Below, in pieces: positions 9,011 through 16,918 of a stretch of DNA of 64,000 nucleotides. The stretch covers positions 620,001 to 684,000 of the forward strand of contig NZ_WBOF01000003.1 in NCBI RefSeq assembly GCF_009569385.1, in the 5' to 3' direction. The notes under the pieces were generated by a model. It did not search any database. It was not told the DNA's origin and worked only from the letters and a program-made list of their open reading frames with translations. The stretch is from Streptomyces kaniharaensis. GTDB taxonomy: Bacteria; Actinomycetota; Actinomycetes; Streptomycetales; Streptomycetaceae. Position 1 is the stretch's first letter. Each line of letters begins with the position of its first letter. The position numbers and the translations under genes are program-made.

Positions 9011-9145
9011 TGTTGGAGGCTGCGCCTTGCGGAGCTCCAGCCTCAGTCAAGGCGCCACTGAGCCCTCTTCGACGCGGCACCCGGGGAAAAGCCCGCGTCG
9101 CTCTTCCGGTTCCTGACCGCCACCGCCGACCAACTGCGCCGGTTC

Positions 9146-10105
9146 TCACGTGGTGGCGAGCGCGTGTCCCAGCAGCGACATCGCGTCGGGCATCACCCGC
9201 CGCCAGAAGCCATCCGTGTGCTCTCCGTCGGGGAACCGCGCCTCTCGCGCTCGCGCCTGCCGCGCGACCTGGCGGGCGGCAGGGCAGAACGGGTCCTCCT
9301 GGCCGCACCACACGCCGAGGGTGCCGACCTGGGTCCGGTCGAGGCGCAGTGTCGGCTCGTGGGCCTGCCAGTCCGCCTCGTCGGCGTACCCGCCGGTGGT
9401 GCGGGCGTCCGCCCAGGTGCGGAAGACGGCCGGGCTGAGCAGCGCCACGGCGTCGAGGTTGCGGCCGCTCTGCGTGCGCCCGGCAGCGTACTGCAGGGCG
9501 CCCGAACCGCCCATGGAGATCCCCATCGCGGCCCGCGGTGTGGGCAGTTGGCGGGCGTGCAGCCAGCCCGGGAGTTCTTCGCGGAGCATCGTCTGCGGGT
9601 CGTCGCCGTCACCGGCGGCGTGCTGGTGCCAGTACGTGGCGTCGCCGCCGTCCACCGCGACCACGGCGAAGGGCGGCACCCCGCCGTTGACCGCCGCCGC
9701 CAGGAACTGCGGCGTCCCCAGCGCCACCATGCCCTGCGCGTCGCTCCCGCGCCCGTGCAGCATCACGCAGACCGGCAGGTTCGTGCTCGCCACAGTGCCG
9801 GGCGGGAGCATGGTCACCATCGTGACCTCCCGACCCCGCGCCGCCGAGTGCACCTGCTCGACGCGCACCACTCCCGGCGCCACGTCCGGCACCGTACCGT
9901 CCGTCCCGGTCAGCCCCAACACCTTCTTCAGCTCCACCCCACCGGGCAGCCACCCGGCGAGCACCCCTCCCCCGGCGACAGCCCCGAGCAGGGCACCGCC
10001 TCCCACGACGCCGGCCCCGAGCCGCAGCAGGCGTCGCCGCGACACCGCACGGTAGACGGGATCCGCCGAGGGCTGCTCGGTGACGTTGTCGGTATGTGTG
10101 GTCAT
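9146..10105 (-). CDS. Exported alpha/beta-hydrolase esterase (esterase D-like)
   Basis: About 319 aa. The start at 10105 gives a twin-arginine-like signal (SRRRLLRLGAGVVGGGALL, residues about 22-40), so the protein is predicted to be exported. The hydrolase fold shows VCVMLHGRGSDAQGM (oxyanion region), the nucleophile elbow GISMGGSGAL with Ser, and GVWCGQEDPFCP carrying the acid. The His is probably in DGEHTDGFW. This matches the antigen 85/esterase D-like group acting on acyl esters. It is a single gene without clear partners. Confidence 0.82.
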   Translation of the reverse strand: MTTHTDNVTEQPSADPVYRAVSRRRLLRLGAGVVGGGALLGAVAGGGVLAGWLPGGVELKKVLGLTGTDGTVPDVAPGVVRVEQVHSAARGREVTMVTMLPPGTVASTNLPVCVMLHGRGSDAQGMVALGTPQFLAAAVNGGVPPFAVVAVDGGDATYWHQHAAGDGDDPQTMLREELPGWLHARQLPTPRAAMGISMGGSGALQYAAGRTQSGRNLDAVALLSPAVFRTWADARTTGGYADEADWQAHEPTLRLDRTQVGTLGVWCGQEDPFCPAARQVARQARAREARFPDGEHTDGFWRRVMPDAMSLLGHALATT

Positions 10106-10428
10106 GTCTGTCGACCCTTTCGCCGTTCGGTTTCGTACGTGCGGCCGCAGGCAGGCGCCGCACAGTCCAAGCGCGTGAACATGCCCGCGGTCATGTGGTG
10201 CATGCAGCTGATGACCGCCCAGCCGGCCCGGCTCCGGCGACCAACACGACAGCCCCCAGCGCCACGGGCGGCACGCGGCGATCCGGAGCAGCGGCAGCAG
10301 GCCGGCAACAGCGGTGCCGGGTGGCGCGCACCGCAGGGCAGGCCTGGCTGTGCGGGTTTCGCCGGCGGGGTGCGGGTTCGCCGTCGGCGGGTTCGGCCCG
10401 GTCCCGTTGAAGATCGCGGGCGGCGAGG
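10106..10428. other. No supported gene
   Basis: A few short frames with Cys pairs occur on the minus strand (for example ending CAAPACGRTYETERRKGRQT), but none has a convincing ribosome site or a family match. I see no hairpin or repeat of note. Confidence 0.4.
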
Positions 10429-10566
10429 TCAGGCACGATCGAGCTGTTGACGGAAACCCGCAACCCCGGCGACGTGGCAGCGCAGGCACGGGTAGGCGGC
10501 GCTCCAGGCGCCGGCGAACGGTTGAGAAGCCGGAGCTGTGCACTGCGGGCAGTTGATTCGACTCAT
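10429..10566 (-). CDS. Small zinc-ribbon hypothetical protein
   Basis: 45 aa: MSRINCPQCTAPASQPFAGA, then YPCLRCHVAGV. The two CxxC pairs 23 residues apart suggest one zinc ribbon. Start ATG at 10566 with a GGGGG-rich leader. Similar tiny ribbon proteins are common in streptomycetes. The function is unknown, and the call rests on the Cys pattern only. Confidence 0.4.
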   Translation of the reverse strand: MSRINCPQCTAPASQPFAGAWSAAYPCLRCHVAGVAGFRQQLDRA

Positions 10567-10760
10567 GTATCCCCCGTGGTCGGCCTGACGGCAGACGATC
10601 ATGGCACAGGCCGCGCGGAAGCCGCGGGTCCGGCCAGGTCCAACGGCCATGACGCACCACAGCGGTGATGGGTCGCAGCGGGCGGCGGGCGGAGGTCAGG
10701 GAACGCCCCTCTGCTAGCATCCGCCCAGTTGAGACGGCAGATCAGGCAGGGCGGGAACGG

Positions 10761-11363
10761 ATGCACGGCAGTGGGGGCGAGCAGCAGGGGACCACGGAGT
10801 CGCCTGGTCGCAGACGTACCCTCGCCATCGCCGCAGGAGCGTGCCTGCTGGGCATAACCGGCGTCAGCGGGCTGCTGCTGGTCTGCTCGCACGGGGCCGC
10901 GTCGGCCGTGCCGGAGGACGGTCCGAGCCCTGTGGCTTCGTCAACTGCCTTGCCCGGTACGCCGACTCCGGTGAGTCCCGCTCCGACCGCACCGTCCCCG
11001 GCCGCACCTTCCACGGCCGAGCAGAGCCCCTCCCCCGCCGAAACCCCGGCGGATCCTCAGACGGAAGCGGGGGCCACCCCGGAGCCGCAGACGCCCGCCC
11101 GCCCCAAGGCTCCGACCGCGAAGCCGGCCCCGGCCAGGCCCACAGCTGCGCAGGCCACGTCGGAGCCGCAGGCGCCCGCCCCGCCCAAGGCGCCGGCCGC
11201 GAAGGCGGTTCCCGACTGGACCGTGCCGCCGAGGCCGCCACTGCCGACGCTGCCTCCTGTGCCGACCTCGGCCTCCTGCCCACCCCTGCAGGCCATGACC
11301 TACATGGGCTGCCGCCCGATCGGCCCGGTGATCACGCTCCCCCCGGTGAAACCGACGGGCTGA
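10761..11363 (+). CDS. Proline/alanine/threonine-rich exported protein
   Basis: About 200 aa. The ATG at 10761 is preferred because the hydrophobic segment (TLAIAAGACLLGITGVSGLLL) then starts about 18 residues in, after a basic run. An extended low-complexity region follows, with repeats such as PEPQTPARPKAPTAKP and SEPQAPAPPKAPAAK. A short C-terminal segment with two Cys (SCPPLQAMTYMGCRPIGPV) may form a disulfide. The protein is probably anchored in the membrane with an extended extracytoplasmic region. No family is recognised. Confidence 0.55.
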   Translation: MHGSGGEQQGTTESPGRRRTLAIAAGACLLGITGVSGLLLVCSHGAASAVPEDGPSPVASSTALPGTPTPVSPAPTAPSPAAPSTAEQSPSPAETPADPQTEAGATPEPQTPARPKAPTAKPAPARPTAAQATSEPQAPAPPKAPAAKAVPDWTVPPRPPLPTLPPVPTSASCPPLQAMTYMGCRPIGPVITLPPVKPTG

Positions 11364-11577
11364 CCCGAGCGGCCCTCAGATTGACCCAACCGTGACGGCA
11401 TCGGCTCACCGTCACCGTCCGTTCACCTCAATCCCTCCTCTCTCGCCCAACGGTCGCGCTGCGTGGCCGTCGGGCCGTCTGAGCTGCGGAGGTCTACCCC
11501 CGGCGGGATGGTGGGAGGTGGACGGCGTCCGCAGTCCGGCGGAGCGCCGGAACCGCAACCTTCCCCGGGACGTGGAC

Positions 11578-11925
11578 ATGGACCCGACCATCACCCCGGC
11601 AGACCTGACCGCTGCCGCCGACCCGGACACGTTCGGGAGCTACCTGACGAGCATCAAGCCCGAGCACGACCACATGGGCGGCCCGGACCACCATGCCGGC
11701 CGATCGTCCTCCATCCGTACGGCGGAGTTCGAGGGCCACCAGATCAAGATCGTCACCACCTACGAGGTCACCGTGGACGGCCGGCCGCTGAAGGCCGGAC
11801 TCGACGTGGACGACGACGGGATCCTGGCCTGTCACGGCCTGCCCGCCTACCAGTTCTCCTCGGCACTGGACACCGTCCGCGAGCTGATCCGCAAGTTCCC
11901 CAAGTACTTCCCGAAGGACGAGTGA
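11578..11925 (+). CDS. melC1: Tyrosinase cofactor MelC1-like protein lacking a signal peptide
   Basis: About 115 aa. The sequence TYEVTVDGRPLKAGLDVDDD and the following DTVRELIRKFPKYF match the core of MelC1, the caddie protein that delivers copper to and helps release tyrosinase. Its neighbour one base downstream is the tyrosinase itself. Classical MelC1 has a Tat signal that carries both proteins out; this one starts directly with MDPTITPADL, so the pair looks cytoplasmic. His-rich HDHMGGPDHHAG (residues about 30-41) could bind copper. Confidence 0.75.
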   Translation: MDPTITPADLTAAADPDTFGSYLTSIKPEHDHMGGPDHHAGRSSSIRTAEFEGHQIKIVTTYEVTVDGRPLKAGLDVDDDGILACHGLPAYQFSSALDTVRELIRKFPKYFPKDE

Positions 11926-11926
11926 G

Positions 11927-12940
11927 ATGCCTGTCGTCCGGAAGAACATCCTCACCGACGCGACCGCGCGGGACGACTACATCGAGGGCGTCCTCGCGCT
12001 CAAGCAGGAACGGACCAACTTCACCACCGACCAGCTCGGCGTCCCGGGGAACCCCGCACCGGTGTTCACCTACGACCTGTTCGTGATCTGGCACTGCTGG
12101 ACCATGATGACCCCGATCCCGCCGGGCGGGGATCCGCTGAAGCGCAACGCCGCCCACCGCGGACCGATCTTCCTGCCCTGGCACCGGGTGATGCTCAGTC
12201 TGCTGGAGAGCAACCTTCAACGCGTTCTGAACAAGCCGGGCTTCGCGCTTCCCTACTGGGACTGGGCGGCCGACGGCGACCTCGGCTCGCCGACCAACGC
12301 CACCATCTTCACCGACGACTACCTGGGTGGGCAGAGCGACCCGGTCACCGGCACACCGGTCAGCACCGGGAAGTTCGCCTTCAACGCCGCCGATCCGAAC
12401 ACCTTCGCCATCCGCATCGAGAGTGATCCCAACGGGATGCCCGTTCAGACCGACCCCGTCCGTGGCCTGGAGCGGCTCTTCGCCACGGACTGGCCCACGC
12501 TGCCGACCAGCGGGGAGGTCAAGACCACGCTCGACTACTCGCCACCGGCCACCAGCACCAATCCGGCCGACCGCTACGACACTCCCAACTTCAACAGCGC
12601 CTCGCAGGGCTTCCGCAATCTGCTCGAGGGCTGGATCCCGAGGGATCCTCGAGGGCCCCACATGCACAACCAGGTGCACGTGTGGATCAGCGGCGACATG
12701 GCGCCCGGCACCTCCCCCAACGATCCCGTGTTCTTCCTCCACCACTGCAACGTGGACCGGATCTGGGAGAGCTGGATGAACCGCTTCGGCCGGCTCTACG
12801 TCCCCGACATGACCGCCCCGGCGGCGACGTTCAAGGGTGAGCGGATCGACGACCCGATCGTCTCCCCGCTCGGGACCTCCGCGACGCCGAGGTCGGTGCT
12901 CGACATCTCCTCGGTCTACACCTATGACGTCCTGCCCTGA
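11927..12940 (+). CDS. melC2: Tyrosinase (type-3 copper monophenol monooxygenase)
   Basis: 337 aa. Copper site A ligands are visible in FVIWHCW and AAHRGPIFLPWHR. Copper site B ligands lie in HMHNQVHVWIS and FFLHHCNVDRIW. The enzyme oxidises tyrosine and other phenols to quinones that polymerise to melanin. It is longer than classical MelC2 (about 275 aa), with extra sequence between the two copper sites. It is cotranscribed with the MelC1-like chaperone. Transcription likely ends at the hairpin at 12981-13014. Confidence 0.93.
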   Translation: MPVVRKNILTDATARDDYIEGVLALKQERTNFTTDQLGVPGNPAPVFTYDLFVIWHCWTMMTPIPPGGDPLKRNAAHRGPIFLPWHRVMLSLLESNLQRVLNKPGFALPYWDWAADGDLGSPTNATIFTDDYLGGQSDPVTGTPVSTGKFAFNAADPNTFAIRIESDPNGMPVQTDPVRGLERLFATDWPTLPTSGEVKTTLDYSPPATSTNPADRYDTPNFNSASQGFRNLLEGWIPRDPRGPHMHNQVHVWISGDMAPGTSPNDPVFFLHHCNVDRIWESWMNRFGRLYVPDMTAPAATFKGERIDDPIVSPLGTSATPRSVLDISSVYTYDVLP

Positions 12941-12980
12941 CGCCGTCGCAGCCGAAAAACCGTCACCGGCCGGAAACCGA

Positions 12981-13014
12981 CAGGGGCGGAAGTCGAAATC
13001 GACTTCCGCCCCTG
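12981..13014. terminator. Strong hairpin terminator after tyrosinase
   Basis: A perfect 15-bp stem (CAGGGGCGGAAGTCG and its complement) closes on the loop AAAT. It lies 41 bp after the tyrosinase stop and 6 bp before the tRNA-like element on the other strand, so it could serve both directions. Confidence 0.75.
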
Positions 13015-13019
13015 CGAGT

Positions 13020-13091
13020 TGGAGCGCCGGGCCTGAATCGAACAGACTTTTCCCACTGAAAGTGGGCGTGCTACCAATGCACCACCGACGC
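13020..13091 (-). tRNA. tRNA-like element, anticodon UUC (Glu), degenerate
   Basis: Read on the minus strand, GCGTCGG pairs with CCGGCGC in a 7-bp acceptor (one G-U), with the discriminator base and an encoded CCA. The D arm is GTGC-ATTGGTA-GCAC, and the T arm is GTCTG-TTCGATT-CAGGC with the usual TTCGA. The anticodon arm gives loop CTTTCAG, as in tRNA-Glu(UUC), but only 4 bp pair cleanly and the variable loop is about 3 nt. Total length is about 72 nt with CCA, short for a tRNA. It may be a minor tRNA or a pseudo-tRNA. Confidence 0.5.
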
Positions 13092-13258
13092 CTGACGGCC
13101 TGAGGTTCGATCACTTCCGCGATGTCGTCCCGCCGACATGGAAAACCTATCAGCGGATGATCAAAAGATGAAATCCGCACGGACCGGGCAGCCATGGGGG
13201 CCACGGGTCGCTTCGTCCGGGCCGATGCCGAGCAGGGCCACCGGCCCCGGGACGCAGG

Positions 13259-14356
13259 TCAGTTGTGTGGTGTGGCGAGGCTGGCGAGGTCGGCGGCGAT
13301 TCGGTCGAGGCGGGTGCGGTCGAGGGTGTAGAGGACGTAGTAGCCCTCGCGGCGTGTGGTGGTCAGCCCGGCCTGGGTCAGTTGCTGGAGGTGGCGGGAG
13401 ACCACTGACTGGGACAGACCGAGGAGGGTGGCGAGTTCCTGGGTACTGCGGCTCTGCCTGGCGAGGCAGGTGATGATCTGCAGGCGTGGGGCGGCTGCCA
13501 GGGCCTGTAGCGCGGTGAGGATTTCTGCCTGGCTGGCGGGCCGGGGTGCGGACGCGGGCGCGAGGGACAGGGCGGGATAGGTGATCCGCACAGGCCACGG
13601 CGAGTCACAGGTGACGCGCACGTGGGGCCAGACGTAGTGGCTGGGCGTGAAGGTCACCGGGCGGGCGGGGGTGACCGCGATGTCGTGGTCGTGCGGGCGG
13701 TCCAGGCGCAGGGTGCGCTGTGCGGGGTCGATGCGGATCTGCGGGACCAGGGTGCGGAGCATGGGGAAGACGCCGTGGTGGGCGATGTGCTGTCCGACGT
13801 GGGCGATCGCCTTGTGGAGGATGGGTTCGAGACGTCCCCATTCGGGGGCGAACGCGGCGCTCCAGTAGTCCTCGAGCGTCGTGAGCGCACCCTCCAGGAC
13901 GGGGAGGGGGTCGGTGAGGACGTCACTCAGTTGTGCGGCTGTGTCAGGAGCGCTCTGGCGGAGTGCGGCGAGGGCCGCATCGCGGGTGGCGGCGTCTGCG
14001 ACCAGGTCGGGTCCGTTGAAGCGGGTCGTGTCGACAAGGGTCTGGGCGAGTTCGGCGGCCAGCTGCGCGGGCGGCAGCGCGCGCACTGCCGCGACCTGCT
14101 GGTCGAAGTCCGCGTCCGGGTCGTCGGCCAGGGTTTCGAAGAAGGCCGGGATGTAGTCGGCCACCACGAAGCCGTGCTCGCGCAATCGTCGGCGAAGCGC
14201 AGCCGGCAGCCGGCGGCACCGCCGCACCCAGGGCACGTGCAGGGCGTGATGTCCCGGGGCGGTGAGCACGTGCCAGGAATGGACGGCTTCGAGCAGCGGC
14301 GAGAGCGAGAAGGCAAGGGCCTCCTCGGCCGTCTCGCTGAAGCGCAACGTAATCAC
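13259..14356 (-). CDS. ArsR-type regulator with DUF5937 domain
   Basis: About 365 aa. The N-terminal DUF5937 region begins ITLRFSETAEEALAFSLSPL, so the GTG at 14356 is chosen rather than a TTG further up. The C-terminal 90 residues form a winged HTH (EILTALQALAAAPRLQIITC ... STQELATLLGLSQSVVSRHL ... GYYVLYTLDR). It is divergent from the LysE exporter at 14574, which it probably controls. A palindrome sits immediately before its start. The effector is unknown. Confidence 0.85.
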   Translation of the reverse strand: MITLRFSETAEEALAFSLSPLLEAVHSWHVLTAPGHHALHVPWVRRCRRLPAALRRRLREHGFVVADYIPAFFETLADDPDADFDQQVAAVRALPPAQLAAELAQTLVDTTRFNGPDLVADAATRDAALAALRQSAPDTAAQLSDVLTDPLPVLEGALTTLEDYWSAAFAPEWGRLEPILHKAIAHVGQHIAHHGVFPMLRTLVPQIRIDPAQRTLRLDRPHDHDIAVTPARPVTFTPSHYVWPHVRVTCDSPWPVRITYPALSLAPASAPRPASQAEILTALQALAAAPRLQIITCLARQSRSTQELATLLGLSQSVVSRHLQQLTQAGLTTTRREGYYVLYTLDRTRLDRIAADLASLATPHN

Positions 14357-14376
14357 GATTGCATGATCCCGCAATC
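14357..14376. promoter_or_regulatory. Candidate operator of the DUF5937/ArsR regulator
   Basis: GATTGC-ATGATCCC-GCAATC is a 6-bp perfect inverted repeat placed directly upstream of the GTG start in the divergent intergenic region shared with the LysE gene. Confidence 0.5.
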
Positions 14377-14573
14377 AGTTGATCGAATCCCGGCGTGTCC
14401 ATCAGGCTCACCGGGAGCAGGCATCGCCGGCCCCCTCTGCCGGGTTCCGCAGAGCCGGGTTCACCCGAATCGCCCCGTCGAAAGCCGCAGGCCGCGCATG
14501 AGCACACGCACAGCGCGACTCGCACGGTGCCGCTCCGGCACCGCCCCGACATGTTCCCGGAAAGGACCGGCCC

Positions 14574-15209
14574 GTGGCTTCCTCATCCAGCCTGCTGGCG
14601 TTCACCACAATGTGCTTCGTAGTGATCGTGGTCCCCGGACCGAGCGTCCTGTTCGTCATCGGCCGCGCTCTCGCCCACGGCCGCCGCACCGCGCTCGCCA
14701 CGGTCCTGGGCAACCTCGTCGGCTGCTGCGCCCTGGTCATCGTCGTGGCCCTGGGGCTCGGCCCGGTGGTTCAGAGCTCGACCGCGGTGTTCACCACGGT
14801 GAAGCTCGCCGGATCCGCCTACCTCGTGTGCCTCGGTGTTCAGGCGATCCGCCACCGCAACCGGCTGCGCGCGGACATGACCGCGACGAAAGTCCAGCCA
14901 CGGGGCGATGTGCGCACCGTCCTCGACGGCGTCCTCGTCGGCGCCACCAACCCGAAGGGCCTCGTCTTCTTCGCCGCGGTCCTGCCACAGTTCGTGGACC
15001 ACGGCACCGGCAGTGCCACGCTCCAGATGATGATCCTCGGCCTGATCCCGGCCACGATCGGGCTGGTCTGTGACACTTCGTGGGCCCTTGGCGCCTCGGC
15101 CGCCCGCTCCTGGTTCGCCGGCTCCGACCGCCGTCTGGCGATGATCAGCAGTGCGGGCGGCACCGCACTGATCGGTCTCGGGCTCATCGTCGCCGCCACT
15201 CGCCACTGA
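14574..15209 (+). CDS. LysE/RhtB-family amino-acid exporter
   Basis: 211 aa, GTG start behind GGAAAGGA. The LysE pattern is clear: VVIVVPGPSVLFVIGRALAH near the N-terminus, hydrophobic helices, GATNPKGLVFFAAVLPQF in the middle, and a final helix. The family exports amino acids or homoserine-type metabolites across the membrane. Divergent transcription from the DUF5937/ArsR regulator suggests inducible export. Confidence 0.88.
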   Translation: MASSSSLLAFTTMCFVVIVVPGPSVLFVIGRALAHGRRTALATVLGNLVGCCALVIVVALGLGPVVQSSTAVFTTVKLAGSAYLVCLGVQAIRHRNRLRADMTATKVQPRGDVRTVLDGVLVGATNPKGLVFFAAVLPQFVDHGTGSATLQMMILGLIPATIGLVCDTSWALGASAARSWFAGSDRRLAMISSAGGTALIGLGLIVAATRH

Positions 15210-15308
15210 CTTCCACTAACCCGAGCCGCCCCGGGTGGGACCGCTCCCCAGCCGGACGCGACATGACCGGCCTGGCCACCGCATAGCGAGCGAAAGGCGG
15301 ACGGCCGG

Positions 15309-15638
15309 GTGAACTTGTCCCCGCGGCCGTCCGCCATCGCTACGTCAGCCCTCTTCGGCGCGCGCGAGCAGCTGCGCGACCACGTCCTCGAAGTCGGCAC
15401 AGATGTCCGGCCCCACCGGATCGAGGCCGTCCTCGGCGAAGCCACCGGCACCGTCCCCGCCGACCCGACCTGGCCGCAGCGCCTGCTGGACGTCCTCGGG
15501 CTGCTGCGGGAGCACATCCTCAAGGAACAGGACGGAGTCTTCCCAGCCGCCCTCGCCGCCCTGAGCGCGGCCGAGTGGGAAGCGGTCGAGGCCGTCCGCG
15601 AGCGAGTCGGCACCGCACTGCCGGGCCCCGTTCGCTGA
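15309..15638 (+). CDS. Hemerythrin-like protein, N-terminally short
   Basis: 109 aa from a GTG start. The segment LLREHILKEQDGVFPAALAAL has the HxxxE arrangement of a hemerythrin (HHE) domain's later metal ligands. The first helix pair with the early His ligands is not visible, so the protein is shorter than a complete domain (about 130-180 aa). It is probably a truncated O2- or redox-sensing hemerythrin. The hairpin at 15651-15690 follows as a terminator. Confidence 0.5.
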   Translation: MNLSPRPSAIATSALFGAREQLRDHVLEVGTDVRPHRIEAVLGEATGTVPADPTWPQRLLDVLGLLREHILKEQDGVFPAALAALSAAEWEAVEAVRERVGTALPGPVR

Positions 15639-15650
15639 CGCTCCAGGGCT

Positions 15651-15690
15651 GGGCGGCCGCGCCGGCGTCGGTTCCGGAGCGGCCGCCCTG
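15651..15690. repeat. GC-rich hairpin, copy 2 of a repeated element
   Basis: Arms around the loop CGTCGGTT pair at 14 of 15 positions. Loop and flanks match the hairpin at 5401-5444, and both are followed by CGGCCGCTTCC. Its position 13 bp after the hemerythrin-like stop suggests it works as a terminator here. Confidence 0.6.
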
Positions 15691-15726
15691 GTACGGCCGC
15701 TTCCGGCGGGCCGCAACAGTTCAAAC

Positions 15727-15757
15727 CTTAGCAGTTGCTAAGATTGGCAACTGCGAG
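15727..15757. promoter_or_regulatory. Candidate Rv0081-type ArsR operator, copy 1
   Basis: CCTTAGCAGTTGCTAAG contains the palindrome TTAGCA-GT-TGCTAA and is followed by ATTGGCAACTGCGAGG. Related sequences occur at 30063-30088 and 18074-18102. It lies in front of the short frame at 15771 and the STAS gene at 15965, 0.6 kb upstream of the ArsR gene. Confidence 0.5.
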
Positions 15758-15770
15758 GAAGGGAATCGGG

Positions 15771-15968
15771 ATGCGTATCTCACCGCGCCGGCGTGTGCAG
15801 GTGCCGCTCGCTCCGTTCGTGGTGCTGGATGCCTTGGGGCGTCCAGTGGCAAGAGGGCGGGGTCTGCGGACGCGGCTCGGGCGTCCCGGATCCCAGCCAC
15901 CGATGGGTCGTCGGGGCCTCGCCTTGGCTCACCGCCGCCCCGCGTGTGCGGAAAAGGGGTGGCGGTGA
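15771..15968 (+). CDS. Short hypothetical protein (doubtful)
   Basis: 65 aa, rich in Arg and Pro, with no family match. It is kept because GGAAGGG precedes its ATG, it lies directly downstream of the operator at 15727, and its stop overlaps the GTG of the STAS gene by 4 bp. It could be only a translated leader for that gene. Confidence 0.3.
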   Translation: MRISPRRRVQVPLAPFVVLDALGRPVARGRGLRTRLGRPGSQPPMGRRGLALAHRRPACAEKGWR

Positions 15969-16312
15969 GCATCCAATGGGAGCTGGAGCAGGGCGACGGC
16001 ATCGGCCTGGTGCACATGTCCGGGTTCCTCGGTGACGAGGCCGTCCACCGGTTTGCCGGTGCGTTCGACTGGATCCGCGCCCGGTGCGCCGGGCCCATCG
16101 TCCTCGACCTCGCTGCGCTCCGAGGCTGGAGCAACGGCGGCGAGGGGGCCATCGTGCATGCGGCTGCTCTCCTCGCTCCGGAGCAGGGCCCGCTCGCGGT
16201 CTGCGGCTTGGGTGAGCGGAGCGCGCCGCTGCTGCTCACCTCTCACGGCCTCGGCTTGATCCGTCTCTATCCGGACATCGCCGCAGCGGTCACCGCCATA
16301 GCGGCGAGTTGA
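15965..16312 (+). CDS. STAS-domain protein (anti-sigma-antagonist-like)
   Basis: About 115 aa, GTG start. The pattern is GIGLVHMSGFLGDEAVHRFAG, then APIVLDLAALRGW..GEGAIVHAA.LL and a final helix, which fits a STAS fold of the SpoIIAA/RsbV type. The conserved phosphorylatable Ser position is unclear (RGWSNGGEG). A HATPase anti-sigma-like gene lies at 16919-17407, so a partner-switching pair is possible. The ArsR gene follows 70 bp downstream. Confidence 0.6.
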   Translation: MSIQWELEQGDGIGLVHMSGFLGDEAVHRFAGAFDWIRARCAGPIVLDLAALRGWSNGGEGAIVHAAALLAPEQGPLAVCGLGERSAPLLLTSHGLGLIRLYPDIAAAVTAIAAS

Positions 16313-16382
16313 TCTATGTGCGGGCGGAATTGCTAGAGTCACACGTGATGATGTCCTGCCTGACCAGCGCCGGAGGGGAAGC

Positions 16383-16775
16383 GTGAGCCCGGTGAGTGCC
16401 GACGCCCCGCGACAGCCGTCGGTCGTCACCGTGCCGCTGTACCAGCGCAAGGCCGAGTTCTTCAAGACGCTCGGCCACCCCGTCCGCATCCGGGTCCTGG
16501 AGCTGCTCAGCGACGGCGAGCAGGCCGTCGCTGAACTGCTTCCCGAGGTCGGGGTCGAAGCCGCCCATCTGTCGCAGCAGCTCGCGATCCTGCGCCGCAC
16601 CGGGCTGGTGCTCTCCCGTCGGGAGGGCGCGTCCGTCTTCTACCGCCTCACCACCCCCGAGGTCGCCGATCTGCTGGCGGTTGCCCGCTCCATCCTCGGC
16701 ACGCTTCTGACCGACCAAGCCGGGCTCCTCGACGAACTCCGTACCGATACCGGCCCCACACAGCGCCGGTCGTAG
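16383..16775 (+). CDS. Rv0081-type ArsR transcriptional regulator
   Basis: 130 aa, GTG start behind GGAGGGGAA. The winged HTH reads PLYQRKAEFFKTLGHPVRIR, then LLSDGEQAVAELLPEVGVEA, HLSQQLAILRRTGLVLSRRE and VFYRLTTPEVADLLAVARSI. Arrangement and sequence closely recall M. tuberculosis Rv0081, a DosR-controlled hub regulator encoded just before the Rv0082-Rv0087 genes. Here the equivalent complex starts 1.75 kb downstream. No metal-binding Cys pair is present, so it is not a classical metal sensor. It probably binds the TTAGCA..TGCTAA-type operators. Confidence 0.88.
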   Translation: MSPVSADAPRQPSVVTVPLYQRKAEFFKTLGHPVRIRVLELLSDGEQAVAELLPEVGVEAAHLSQQLAILRRTGLVLSRREGASVFYRLTTPEVADLLAVARSILGTLLTDQAGLLDELRTDTGPTQRRS

Positions 16776-16840
16776 CCCCTGGCGCGGTCGCACAACGGGG
16801 CGCGCCGGAATGCGGCGGTCAGTGCACGCGCAGTACGCCA

Positions 16841-16910
16841 TGAACCATGTCGCGCGGATCAGCCCGGACGTGGCCACCGGTTCCGGCTCGTATCGGCGCA
16901 GGGCCGATCC
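16841..16910 (+). pseudogene. PPOX-fold gene, C-terminal remnant
   Basis: The DNA reads MNHVARISPDVATGS and then drifts out of frame. It aligns base by base with the end of the PPOX gene at 8414-8890 (MDRVVRISPDLVTGF). Its place right after the ArsR gene recalls the PPOX-ArsR neighbourhood of Rv0080-Rv0081. Confidence 0.5.
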
Positions 16911-16918
16911 CGGCCGGT

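Noticed and set aside
16383..16775. Metal-sensing ArsR/SmtB repressor
   Set aside because: The Cys/His metal sites of ArsR and SmtB are missing; it resembles Rv0081, which is not a classical metal sensor.
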